Shown here: positions 5,261 through 11,899 of the stretch, one piece after another
Layout: the number at the start of each line of letters is the position of its first letter
Position numbering within the stretch: position 1 is the stretch's first letter
Virus record (IMG/VR): IMGVR_UViG_3300030098_002187
Coordinates: 1 to 24,069 of that record
Strand: one strand, 5' to 3'
DNA from: a virus
DNA: 24,069 nucleotides
Notes under the pieces: model-generated
What the model saw: only the letters and a program-made list of their open reading frames with translations
Databases searched by the model: none
Told to the model about the DNA's origin: nothing
Made by a program: the position numbers and the translations under genes

Positions 5261-5803
5261 ATGGCATTTCCTTGGGCAGCAGTAGCAACTGTTCTTGGTG
5301 CGTTATACGCTGGACAACAAGCAAAAAAAGCCAGAAAACAGCAAAGAGTTGCAACTCAACAAGCCAATCAGGCAGCTAAAGATGCGTTAGCAGAGGCAGA
5401 AGAAAATAGAAAACAACAAGCTGGTTTTTATGAACAAACTTTGCAAGATAATCAAGACAGATTAACTTTGTTGACAGACGAACAAGCAGCTGCAAGTGCT
5501 GATAGGCAAAAACAAATTGATGCTTACAATGAAATGGTTAGTGTTCAACGTGGACAATTTGAAACAAGCCAAAAGGCTTTACAAGAAGAGTCAAAGAGAT
5601 ACCAAGAGCAAAGAGCCGATGCCCAAAAAAGAGAGGCAGCATTACAAAAAGAAATTGAAGATAGGCGAAGAGAACAAGGTGAAAAAGATTCTGCGACTGC
5701 GAAAGCCAGAAGAAGACGAGGTGGACGTAGAGGTTTATTAAGCCAGACAAGGTTAAATCCAGAACTTGGTTTGCCTGGTTTGAAAACCACGTTGGGGGCT
5801 TAA
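5261..5803 (+). CDS. Coiled-coil protein with hydrophobic N-terminus, probable virion-associated
   Basis: A 180-residue product. Residues 1-17 (MAFPWAAVATVLGALYA) are hydrophobic with small residues; residues 20-145 are almost all Q/A/E/K/R and predicted by eye to be one long coiled coil. The C-terminal tail is basic and then Gly/Pro-rich (RRRRGGRRGLLSQTRL...ELGLPG). Comparable short phage proteins with an N-terminal alanine/glycine helix, long coiled coil and 'RRGLLS'-like tail occur in head-tail modules, but I do not recognise a characterised family. It is followed with no gap by the next gene (stop 5803, ATG 5804), indicating co-translation. A scaffolding, connector-accessory or internal virion role is possible. 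Confidence 0.65.
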   Translation: MAFPWAAVATVLGALYAGQQAKKARKQQRVATQQANQAAKDALAEAEENRKQQAGFYEQTLQDNQDRLTLLTDEQAAASADRQKQIDAYNEMVSVQRGQFETSQKALQEESKRYQEQRADAQKREAALQKEIEDRRREQGEKDSATAKARRRRGGRRGLLSQTRLNPELGLPGLKTTLGA

Positions 5804-6625
5804 ATGGCAACTGCTTTAGATTATTACAGAGATTATCAAACAGCACTTGATACATACAATGAGGCATACGAACTTTATTCTGGTCAATACGATGATTACA
5901 TTGGAAGTTTTTACATGGGTGGTATGCGAATTCCTGATGCTCAATTTGGTGGAACACAATCACTTATTACGCAAGGTGGAGTTGGCAATAGAAGATTTCA
6001 AAATAATTTTGTTACACAAACCGAACAAGGTTTTGGAACTTATGCAAGAACAGGTGATATAAGACAAGCAGAATTAATTGAAAATATAAATCGCCCTGGT
6101 GGTTTTGGTGTGCGTGGGGTTCAAAAAAAAGTTTATCGTGATCCTCTCACCGGCATTACTTATGAAACGCCCAGGTTTAATACTAAGCAAGGTGTTGAAT
6201 TTGCAGATGGCACTTTTGGTTTTGCAGATGGAAAAATTATTGGTTTAGCACCAGAACCAGAGTTTACTGCAACTGCACCTACGTTTGACAAAGAAAAATT
6301 TCTTGAGTTATATGAAAAACCATTTACTGCATTGGACGATCAAATTGAAAAAGAAAAAATTGAAATACAAAAACTACAAGAAAAAAGAAGAATGGATGAA
6401 GAAGAATTTAACGCACGTTTTGCAAAGTTGCAAAGACAAAGTGCTGCTGAGTTGGAAACAATTCAAGCAGAAACTGAAGAGGCTCAAGCAAGTGTTGCAA
6501 GGCAACAAGAACTCTTAGAGTCTGAAACAAACGAAATCTTGAAACGTACTGGCAGAAAAAAAACTGCAATGGTAAGAGCAAGAACTTTAAGAGGCAGACC
6601 AATTTTGTCAGGCGAAAACGCATGA
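5804..6625 (+). CDS. Uncharacterised phage structural-type protein with C-terminal coiled coil
   Basis: A 273-residue product. The N-terminal 130 residues are Gly/Tyr/Phe-rich (GSFYMGGMRIPDAQFGGTQS, NRPGGFGVRGVQ), without recognised fold; 130-160 contain a short repeat (VEFADGTFGFADGKIIG). Residues 165-250 are a charged coiled coil (QIEKEKIEIQKLQEKRRM...). The tail, RKKTAMVRARTLRGRPILSG, resembles the basic 'RRGLLS' tail of the preceding protein. The stop TGA overlaps the next ATG as ATGA (6622-6625). Its place between terminase and portal suggests a head or connector-related role, but this is context only. Confidence 0.6.
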   Translation: MATALDYYRDYQTALDTYNEAYELYSGQYDDYIGSFYMGGMRIPDAQFGGTQSLITQGGVGNRRFQNNFVTQTEQGFGTYARTGDIRQAELIENINRPGGFGVRGVQKKVYRDPLTGITYETPRFNTKQGVEFADGTFGFADGKIIGLAPEPEFTATAPTFDKEKFLELYEKPFTALDDQIEKEKIEIQKLQEKRRMDEEEFNARFAKLQRQSAAELETIQAETEEAQASVARQQELLESETNEILKRTGRKKTAMVRARTLRGRPILSGENA

Positions 6626-7050
6626 GAAATTTAAAATTGACAACCCAAGAAAAAAATATTGTTAATTATCACAGGCAAACAATAAAAGATAAAAAAGTTG
6701 GGGTTGATGAGCAAGGTAGACCAATAACAGTATATGCTGTTGGACTTTCAATTTTAGATAATGATGGAAATGAAACTGGTAAGTTTGTAAGTGTTCCAGG
6801 TTACGTTGAAGATGAAAATGGAAATATGATTGTTCCAAAATATTCAGATGGAACAGTTAATGAAGATTATCTTAGAAATTATTGGAAGTCAGAAATAAAT
6901 ACAAACTTTTTTCCAATTTATAATTCTGGTGAAGAATTAAATAAAAGATCAGAAGAAATACACGAAATTATGAATAACGAAAAAGACATTGCAAATAAAT
7001 CTTTAAAAAGAAACCAAAGAAATTTACTTAAATCAATGGAGGAAATGTAA
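6622..7050 (+). CDS. Hypothetical phage protein
   Basis: A 142-residue protein. Residues 1-85 look like a small beta-rich domain (GRPITVYAVGLSILDND, then GKFVSVPGYVEDENGNMIVP), with SVPG/EDENG turns; residues 95-142 are helical and highly charged (NSGEELNKRSEEIHEIMNNE) and end in KSMEEM. The G-x-x-x-SVPGYV segment is reminiscent of small phage proteins found near portal genes, with no known function. ATGA coupling joins it to the previous gene, and its own stop overlaps the next small gene's ATG. Confidence 0.6.
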   Translation: MRNLKLTTQEKNIVNYHRQTIKDKKVGVDEQGRPITVYAVGLSILDNDGNETGKFVSVPGYVEDENGNMIVPKYSDGTVNEDYLRNYWKSEINTNFFPIYNSGEELNKRSEEIHEIMNNEKDIANKSLKRNQRNLLKSMEEM

Positions 7051-7205
7051 TGCCAGGATTGTATGAAAACATCCATAAAAAAAGAAAAAGAATTAAAGCT
7101 GGGTCAAAAGAAAAAATGAGAAGTCCAGGTGATAAAGGTGCGCCAAAAAAATCAGATTTTATTGCAGCTGCTAAAACAGCAATGACAAAAAAGAAAAAAT
7201 ATTAA
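7050..7205 (+). CDS. Small lysine-rich phage protein (GLYxNIHxKRKRI type)
   Basis: This short gene encodes 51 residues: MPGLYENIHKKRKRIKAGSK, then EKMRSPGDKGAPKKSDFIAA and a lysine-rich end. It has the best Shine-Dalgarno of this block (GGAGG 7038-7042, 7-base spacer) and ends two bases before the portal ATG. From memory, very similar small basic proteins (GLY.NIH.KRKRI.AGS.EKMR.PG..GAP) occur in many unrelated phages close to the portal gene; their function is unknown. High lysine content suggests DNA or capsid-interior contact, which is inference. It is easy to miss because of its size. Confidence 0.8.
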   Translation: MPGLYENIHKKRKRIKAGSKEKMRSPGDKGAPKKSDFIAAAKTAMTKKKKY

Positions 7206-7207
7206 TT

Positions 7208-8803
7208 ATGAAAATTAAAGGCAACAGATTATCAACTCAACAAGTTATCTCACGTTTTGAATTAGCGCAAAGAAAAAAAGATGTTTGGGAAGATTTATAT
7301 TCTGATGCTTATGAATTTGCAATTCCCCAAAGACAGTTGTATGGATATTATGAAGGTTCAAGTCAAGGTCAAAAAAAGATGACAAGAGTTTTTGACTCAA
7401 CAGCAATCCACTCAACTGCACGTTTTGCTAATCGGATGCAATCAGGTGTTTTTCCCCCACAAAGACGATGGTGCAGATTAGAACCTGGTAATCAAATTCC
7501 ATTTGAACAACAAGCAGAAGTTCAAGCAGTTTTAGATGAGTACACAGAAACAATGTTTTCTGTTTTAAAAAACTCAAACTTTGATATTGCAATGGGTGAA
7601 TTTTTATTAGATTTATCTGTTGGAACAGCTGTAATGATGATTCAACCTGGTAACGAAAATTCTCCAATTAATTTTATTCCTATCCCACTTTTTTTGGTTA
7701 GTTTTGAAGAAGGTGCAAATGGTGAAATTGATAAAGTTTATAGAAAAATGAGAATGAAAGGCGAATCAATTACTCAGCAATGGACAGATGCAAAGCTGCC
7801 TGAGTCGGTTGCAACTCGCATTAAAGATAAACCGACTGATGAAGTAGATTTAATTGAGGCAACAATTAAAGATTATGACCAAGGCGATTGGTGTTATCAC
7901 GTTATTGATAAAGCCTCAAAAGAAGAATTAGTTTATAGACGTATGAAAAATTCACCATTCGTTATTAGCCGTTATATGAAAGTGGCTGGTGAAATTTATG
8001 GCAGAGGTTTACTTTTAACTGCCCTACCCGACATAAAAACTTTAAACAAAACTAAAGAGTTATTGTTAAAAAATGCGACTCTTGCTGTTATGCCTGTATT
8101 CACAGCGCAAGACGATGGTGTCCTAAATCCTCATACAGTAAAAATAGTTCCAGGTGCAATTATTCCTGTTGCACGAAATGGTGGATCGCAAGGTGAAAGT
8201 TTAAGGCCTTTACCAAGAGCCGGAGATTTTAATGTTAGCCAATTAATTATTAATGATTTGAGAATGGCTATTAAACAAATTTTATTGGATGAAAGTTTAC
8301 CCCCAGACAACATGAGTGCAAGATCAGCAACAGAAATTGTCGAGCGCATGAAAGAACTTTCTCAAAACTTGGGAAGTGCTTTTGGTCGATTGATAAATGA
8401 AACGATGATTCCTATTGTTGATAAAACTTTGGCTGTTATGGATGAAAGAGGAATGATAAATTTACCATTGAATGTAAATGGTTTAGAAGTAAAAGTTTCT
8501 CCATCAAGTCCACTTGCAATGGCTCAAAATATGGAAGAAATAAATTCTATTGTTCAATTTATTCAACTTACTCAACCAATGGGTGCTGAAGGTGAATACG
8601 CAGTTAATAAGTCTGCATTGGTGGATTATCTTGGTGACAAACTTGGAGTGCCAAGTGAAGTCAGGCATGATGCTGCTGAACGTGCAGTAATGATTGAAGA
8701 AAGAGCAAAAGCTGAACAAGTTGCTGCTATGATGGCAGCGCAACAACAACAACAAATGGCTCAAGGTGGTGGAGAAGCTACTATTCCAGAAGGGATGAAT
8801 TAA
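7208..8803 (+). CDS. Portal (head-to-tail connector) protein
   Basis: It forms the dodecameric ring at the capsid vertex through which DNA enters and leaves. The 531-residue product has the layout of the podoviral head-to-tail connecting protein family (T7 gp8-like): an N-terminal helix with W-E-D-L-Y-x-D-A-Y-E-F-A-I-P, the FDSTAIHSTARFANRMQSGV segment, a central wing/stem with KVAGEIYGRGLLLTALPDIK, and ARSATEIVERMKEL near residue 380. The C-terminus is Q-rich (AAQQQQQMAQGG), a common low-complexity end. The portal follows the terminase genes across the four small genes and is translated just before the Bbp19-like and scaffold genes. Confidence 0.93.
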   Translation: MKIKGNRLSTQQVISRFELAQRKKDVWEDLYSDAYEFAIPQRQLYGYYEGSSQGQKKMTRVFDSTAIHSTARFANRMQSGVFPPQRRWCRLEPGNQIPFEQQAEVQAVLDEYTETMFSVLKNSNFDIAMGEFLLDLSVGTAVMMIQPGNENSPINFIPIPLFLVSFEEGANGEIDKVYRKMRMKGESITQQWTDAKLPESVATRIKDKPTDEVDLIEATIKDYDQGDWCYHVIDKASKEELVYRRMKNSPFVISRYMKVAGEIYGRGLLLTALPDIKTLNKTKELLLKNATLAVMPVFTAQDDGVLNPHTVKIVPGAIIPVARNGGSQGESLRPLPRAGDFNVSQLIINDLRMAIKQILLDESLPPDNMSARSATEIVERMKELSQNLGSAFGRLINETMIPIVDKTLAVMDERGMINLPLNVNGLEVKVSPSSPLAMAQNMEEINSIVQFIQLTQPMGAEGEYAVNKSALVDYLGDKLGVPSEVRHDAAERAVMIEERAKAEQVAAMMAAQQQQQMAQGGGEATIPEGMN

Positions 8804-8805
8804 TA

Positions 8806-9057
8806 ATGGCTGGTTGGGATGATATAGAACATATTGAACGTGCAACCTTAAAAAAAATTCCAGAAATTGACAAACTTTTTTTAAAAGTTTTTGGAACAAC
8901 TGAGGGGAAAAAATTAATGGCATGGTTAGTGGATCAAACGATAAACAAAGCAAGTTTTATTCCTGGCGCAGATCATTCAACCGGTTATTTTTTAGAAGGC
9001 AAAAAAGATTTAGTAAGAGAAATGCAATTGCGAATCAGGAGGGCGTTAGATGTCTGA
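8806..9057 (+). CDS. Small Bbp19-like phage protein
   Basis: An 83-residue protein directly after the portal stop (2-base gap). Residues 20-80, with 'FLKVFGTTEGKKLMAWLVDQ ... PGADHSTGYFLEGKKDLVREM', fit the pattern of the Bbp19-like phage domain: F..v..t..GrkvL..L, then a tyr/gly 'y.eGrr.lv..I' motif. The family is commonly encoded between portal and scaffold or capsid genes in podoviruses; no biochemical role is known. It overlaps the scaffold start by 8 bases and contains the scaffold's Shine-Dalgarno in its last codons. Confidence 0.65.
   Translation: MAGWDDIEHIERATLKKIPEIDKLFLKVFGTTEGKKLMAWLVDQTINKASFIPGADHSTGYFLEGKKDLVREMQLRIRRALDV
9037..9043 (+). promoter_or_regulatory. Strong Shine-Dalgarno for scaffold
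   Basis: AGGAGGG at 9037-9043, 6 bases before ATG 9050, is the closest match to the anti-Shine-Dalgarno sequence I saw in the window and lies inside the preceding coding region. It fits the high copy number needed for a scaffold protein. Confidence 0.7.
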
Positions 9058-9853
9058 AGAAACAACAACTGAAGAAACAAAGGTTGACGAATCAACAAAT
9101 GAAACACCAACTGAAGGATTATTGGCAGACCAAAAATCTTTTGATGAAAATAAAACTTTAGAGAGTGATACAGAAATTTCACATTTAGAAGTTGAGGAAA
9201 AAAAAGATACAGCTTCAGAAAAAATTGATGTTCCTGATTATTTTCCAAAACAGTTTTGGGATGAAGAAAAACAAGAACCTATGTTGGAACAAATGTCAAA
9301 AAGTTATGCCGACATGAGAAAAATTATTTCTCAAGGAAAGCATAAAGTTCCAAAGGAATATTCATTAGAAAAACTTGGTGATGATTTTGATAAAGACAAT
9401 CCGGCAAAAGATGTTTTTTTAAATTTTGCAAAAGAAAATAATTTATCTCAAAACCAGTTTGATAATTTAATTACTGACTTAGGATCAAAACTTGCAGAAC
9501 TTGCACCTAACAATTCTATTGATGCAGAAGAAGAAAAAAAACTATTAGGTAAAAATGCTAATCAACATATTGAATCAATGGTCACATGGGCAAGAGGTTT
9601 TGTTGACAAAGGCATTTGGTCAGCTGATGATTTTGAAGAATTTAAAATCATGGGTGGAACTGCAAGAGGTTTAAAAGCATTAATGAAAATTAGAGAAAGT
9701 TATGAGGGAAGAATTCCAATTGAATCACAGCCTCTTGAAGGTGCAATTAGTGACGAAGAATTAAAAGCAATGGTTGGTGATAGCCGTTACAAGACTGATG
9801 TGGGTTATCGCAAAAAAGTTGAAAATCTTTTTGCCCAAAGATATCCAAATTAA
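9050..9853 (+). CDS. Capsid assembly scaffolding protein
   Basis: A 267-residue acidic protein. Residues 1-65 are a disordered acidic tail rich in E/T/S; then VPDYFPKQFWDEEKQEPMLE is the conserved entry to podoviral scaffolds ('P..f..kFWd...g......l..sY..l'), followed by helices through SKLAELAPNN and a final domain ending KKVENLFAQRYPN. Scaffolds line the prohead interior and leave before or during packaging. Position directly upstream of the major capsid gene and separated from it by a terminator supports the call, as does the strong Shine-Dalgarno at 9037. Confidence 0.85.
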   Translation: MSEETTTEETKVDESTNETPTEGLLADQKSFDENKTLESDTEISHLEVEEKKDTASEKIDVPDYFPKQFWDEEKQEPMLEQMSKSYADMRKIISQGKHKVPKEYSLEKLGDDFDKDNPAKDVFLNFAKENNLSQNQFDNLITDLGSKLAELAPNNSIDAEEEKKLLGKNANQHIESMVTWARGFVDKGIWSADDFEEFKIMGGTARGLKALMKIRESYEGRIPIESQPLEGAISDEELKAMVGDSRYKTDVGYRKKVENLFAQRYPN

Positions 9854-9861
9854 TTTCTCCA

Positions 9862-9890
9862 GGGGGGTTTCCCTTTCCCCCCATCTTTTT
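9862..9890 (+). terminator. Rho-independent terminator after scaffold
   Basis: GGGGGG 9862-9867 pairs with CCCCCC 9877-9882 around loop TTTCCCTTT, followed after ATC by TTTTT (9886-9890). It begins 9 bases after the scaffold stop. It would reduce read-through into the capsid gene, which has its own promoter candidate immediately downstream. Confidence 0.75.
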
Positions 9891-9906
9891 GTACAAATAT
9901 CAAAAG
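9888..9906 (+). promoter_or_regulatory. Intergenic motif copy 2 (TTTGTACAAATATCAAAAG)
   Basis: This copy starts in the terminator's T-run and contains the palindrome TTTGTACAAA (9888-9897). TGTACAAATATCAAAAG (9890-9906) matches copy 1 at 2540-2556 at 15 of 17 positions. It is 25 bases or less upstream of the sigma70-like promoter candidate at 9913-9941, so an operator or phage-specific promoter role are both possible. Confidence 0.42.
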
Positions 9907-9912
9907 TAGCTA

Positions 9913-9941
9913 TTGCTAACAGAATTATTTTTTATTATTAT
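9913..9941 (+). promoter_or_regulatory. Candidate sigma70-like promoter for capsid genes
   Basis: TTGCTA (9913-9918; 4 of 6 to TTGACA) is followed after 17 bases by TATTAT (9936-9941; 5 of 6 to TATAAT). It lies between the terminator and the capsid gene, exactly where a new promoter would be needed. TATACT at 9939-9944 is an alternative -10 with a 20-base spacer. The AT-rich background makes chance matches likely. Confidence 0.45.
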
Positions 9942-10003
9942 ACTTGCAAGGACTAGCATAAATTTCTTTATGCCCCTCAGGTGGCAAACCTTAAAATGCA
10001 AGT
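9942..10003 (+). ncRNA. Structured leader element upstream of the capsid gene (possible three-way junction)
   Basis: Three nested or adjacent perfect stems are visible: ACTTGCA 9942-9948 with TGCAAGT 9997-10003; GCATAAA 9956-9962 with TTTATGC 9967-9973 around loop TTTC; AGGT 9979-9982 with ACCT 9988-9991. Together they would form a closed three-way junction in RNA. It does not match a tRNA or any riboswitch I know. If the promoter candidate at 9913-9941 is used, the outer strand would be partly untranscribed, so either the structure forms on read-through RNA or the outer pair is a DNA site. Confidence 0.35.
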
Positions 10004-10071
10004 TAGCCTTGAACTGTCAAGAATACTAGCGAAAAAAAATTTATTTTTAATTAACTAGTGGAGATTTTCAC

Positions 10072-10911
10072 ATGGCTATAGGATTATCTAGTGCTTTTGT
10101 TGAATTATTTTCAACAGAAGTCCATCAGGCTTATCAAGGTAGCATGACCCTTAATGGTTGCGTTAGGTTGAAATCTGGTGTCGAAGGAAACACATATAAG
10201 TTTCCTAAAATGGGAACTGGTACTGCCTCAGAAAGAGTGCCTCAAACAGACGTTGTACCAATTAATGCTACTTATTCTCAAGTAACTGCAACTCTCAAAG
10301 ATTGGATTGCAGCAGAATATTCAGATATTTTTTCTGCAAACAGAGTGAACTTTGACGAGAGAAGAGAACTTGTTGAAATGTTAAGTCATTCAATTGGCAG
10401 ACGTTATGACCAACAAATTATTGATGCTTTGGTTGCAAGTGGAACATCTTTAACAGTTGCCAATTCTGTTGGTGGTTCAACTACCAATTTAAATGTGGCT
10501 AAATTAAGATCAGCTAAACAGCAACTTGATGCAAAAAATGTTCCCCCAGGTGATAGACACATTGCAATTCATGCAAACGGCTTATCCAATTTACTTTCAG
10601 AAACATCAGTCACTTCAAGCGATTTCAATTCTGTGAAAGCCTTAGTAAGTGGCGAGGTAAATACGTTCCTAGGGTTTAACTTTTATGTACTCGGAGATCG
10701 GGATGAAGGGGGATTACCCATAAGTTCATCCGATAGAGATTGTTTTGCATTTCATAAATCGGCAGTTGGTTTAGCTGAAGGTTTACCAGTCCAAACCAAA
10801 ATTGACTATGTGCCAGAGAAAACTTCTTTTTTAGTTGCTTGTATGTTCCAAGCTGGAGCAGTTGCAATTGATGCTGAAGGCATAGTTAAAATTACTTGTA
10901 GGGAGTCTTAA
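10072..10911 (+). CDS. Major capsid protein
   Basis: A 279-residue shell protein. It starts MAIGLSSAFVELFSTEVHQA, has the beta segment GVEGNTYKFPKMGTG, VVPINATYSQVTATLKDW (core strand), helix ELVEMLSHSIGRRYDQQIID, PPGDRHIAIHANGLSNLL, FLGFNFYVLGDRD and a C-terminal strand AIDAEGIVKITC. These features fit the phage major-capsid type found in marine podoviruses (N-terminal arm, P-domain, A-domain order of an HK97 fold). It is located after scaffold and before tail genes, and starts from GGAG 10060-10063 with an 8-base spacer. No cleavage site is evident. Confidence 0.9.
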   Translation: MAIGLSSAFVELFSTEVHQAYQGSMTLNGCVRLKSGVEGNTYKFPKMGTGTASERVPQTDVVPINATYSQVTATLKDWIAAEYSDIFSANRVNFDERRELVEMLSHSIGRRYDQQIIDALVASGTSLTVANSVGGSTTNLNVAKLRSAKQQLDAKNVPPGDRHIAIHANGLSNLLSETSVTSSDFNSVKALVSGEVNTFLGFNFYVLGDRDEGGLPISSSDRDCFAFHKSAVGLAEGLPVQTKIDYVPEKTSFLVACMFQAGAVAIDAEGIVKITCRES

Positions 10912-10913
10912 AA

Positions 10914-11192
10914 ATGGCATTTGATAAGAAAAACTTAAACGTCACATTAGCGAGTGCTAGTGGTAATGCTCCAAAAATTTTTAGCTATACTACGACAGAC
11001 ACAGCTGAAGATGTGAACACTCATAATTATTTTAGTGGCATAAATACTATGGTAAGCAATGGTGATGCACTTTATCTTTACGCAGACAATGATGGTTCTG
11101 CAAGAGGTGTGTTGACATATTTTGCCGGTGTTAGTGCGACAGGTATTGACATTGTTGATGGAATGACAATCGCTAATACTGATACCGATTAA
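10914..11192 (+). CDS. Small beta-rich virion protein, probable capsid decoration
   Basis: A 92-residue protein two bases after the capsid stop, with GGGAG within the last capsid codons as Shine-Dalgarno. The sequence is Thr/Ser/Asn/Asp-rich and beta-strand-like: NLNVTLASASG, PKIFSYTTTD, YFSGINTMVSNGDALYLYAD, VLTYFAGVSATGIDIVDGM. Small proteins of this look directly after capsid genes are often head decoration or stabilising proteins; here the capsid gene and this gene alone lie between two terminators, supporting joint high expression. The specific family is not recognised, and a fibre-attached or head-tail role cannot be excluded. Confidence 0.6.
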   Translation: MAFDKKNLNVTLASASGNAPKIFSYTTTDTAEDVNTHNYFSGINTMVSNGDALYLYADNDGSARGVLTYFAGVSATGIDIVDGMTIANTDTD

Positions 11193-11210
11193 TAATTATT
11201 AATTAACACT

Positions 11211-11264
11211 TGATGCCCCAGTCACACCCTTAAAAAAACCAGCCCTTTTTTTGCTGGGGTATCA
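11211..11264 (+). terminator. Terminator/attenuator-like hairpin after the capsid operon
   Basis: TGATGCCCCAG (11211-11221) pairs with CTGGGGTATCA (11254-11264), 11 pairs including one G-U, around a 32-base loop, followed by TTTT. Within the loop, A7 (11232-11238) can pair with T7 (11246-11252). A competing hairpin, CCAGC 11239-11243 with GCTGG 11253-11257, uses part of the same right arm. On the minus strand this smaller hairpin is followed by T7 and reads as a classic intrinsic terminator. A bidirectional terminator or a switch between forms is possible. Confidence 0.6.
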
Positions 11265-11284
11265 TTTTATAACTTAGGAAAAAC

Positions 11285-11899
11285 ATGGCTGCTGGAGATA
11301 CAGCTGTTACGATTTGTTCTGATGCTCTTTTGCTCTTAGGCGCAAAGAGCATTTCTTCTTTTACAGAAGGCAATGATGAAAGCAATATTGCTGACAGATT
11401 ATATCCAGACATACGAGATACAACTTTAATGATGTTTCCTTGGAGTTTTGCATTTAAAAAAATACAACTTGCAAGATTATTAACAAGTCCAAATTCTGAA
11501 TGGAAGTATCAATATCAAATGCCTGGGGATCGACTAGGTAATCCAAGACAAGTTTTTACTACCAATCAAATAAATCCAAGTTCATTTAAAGATTTTGAAA
11601 TGCAAGGTGATTTATTGTTAACTAACGAAGAAACTATTTTTGTTGATTATCCTTATCGTACCCCTGAGTTTGCAATGCCAGAATATTTTATTCAGTTACT
11701 CAAATATATGTGTGCGTGGCACTTTGCTTTTCCGATTACCGAGCAAGAAAATAAATCACAATATTGGCAGATCGTAGCAACTGGAACACCAGGCGAAAAT
11801 GGCAGAGGTGGTTTTGCTAGACAAGCAATGGTAATGGATAGTCAAGGTAATCCATCAAATGTAATAGATGATTTTATTTTAGTTGATGCGAGGTTTTAA
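11285..11899 (+). CDS. Tail tubular protein A-like (gp11-like adapter)
   Basis: It forms the ring linking portal to the rest of the short tail in T7-like podoviruses. The 204-residue product has the family pattern: CSDALLLLGAKSISSFTEGN near the N-terminus, ADRLYPDIRDTTLMMFPWSFA, YQYQMPGDRLGNPRQVF, IFVDYPYRTPEFAMPEYFIQLLKYMCAWHFAFPIT. Length matches gp11-like proteins of about 190-200 residues. It is followed without gap by the gp12-like gene, the same order as in T7. Confidence 0.85.
   Translation: MAAGDTAVTICSDALLLLGAKSISSFTEGNDESNIADRLYPDIRDTTLMMFPWSFAFKKIQLARLLTSPNSEWKYQYQMPGDRLGNPRQVFTTNQINPSSFKDFEMQGDLLLTNEETIFVDYPYRTPEFAMPEYFIQLLKYMCAWHFAFPITEQENKSQYWQIVATGTPGENGRGGFARQAMVMDSQGNPSNVIDDFILVDARF

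Noticed and set aside
5496-5741. 81-codon plus-strand ORF in another frame inside the coiled-coil gene
   Set aside because: Its lysine-rich product is what results from shifting a Q/E/A/R-rich coding frame; no start signal and no known pattern.
9942-10003. tRNA gene
   Set aside because: A 7-base outer stem and inner arms suggest a cloverleaf, but there is no D-arm, no proper 7-base anticodon loop and no GGTTCGANNC T-arm.
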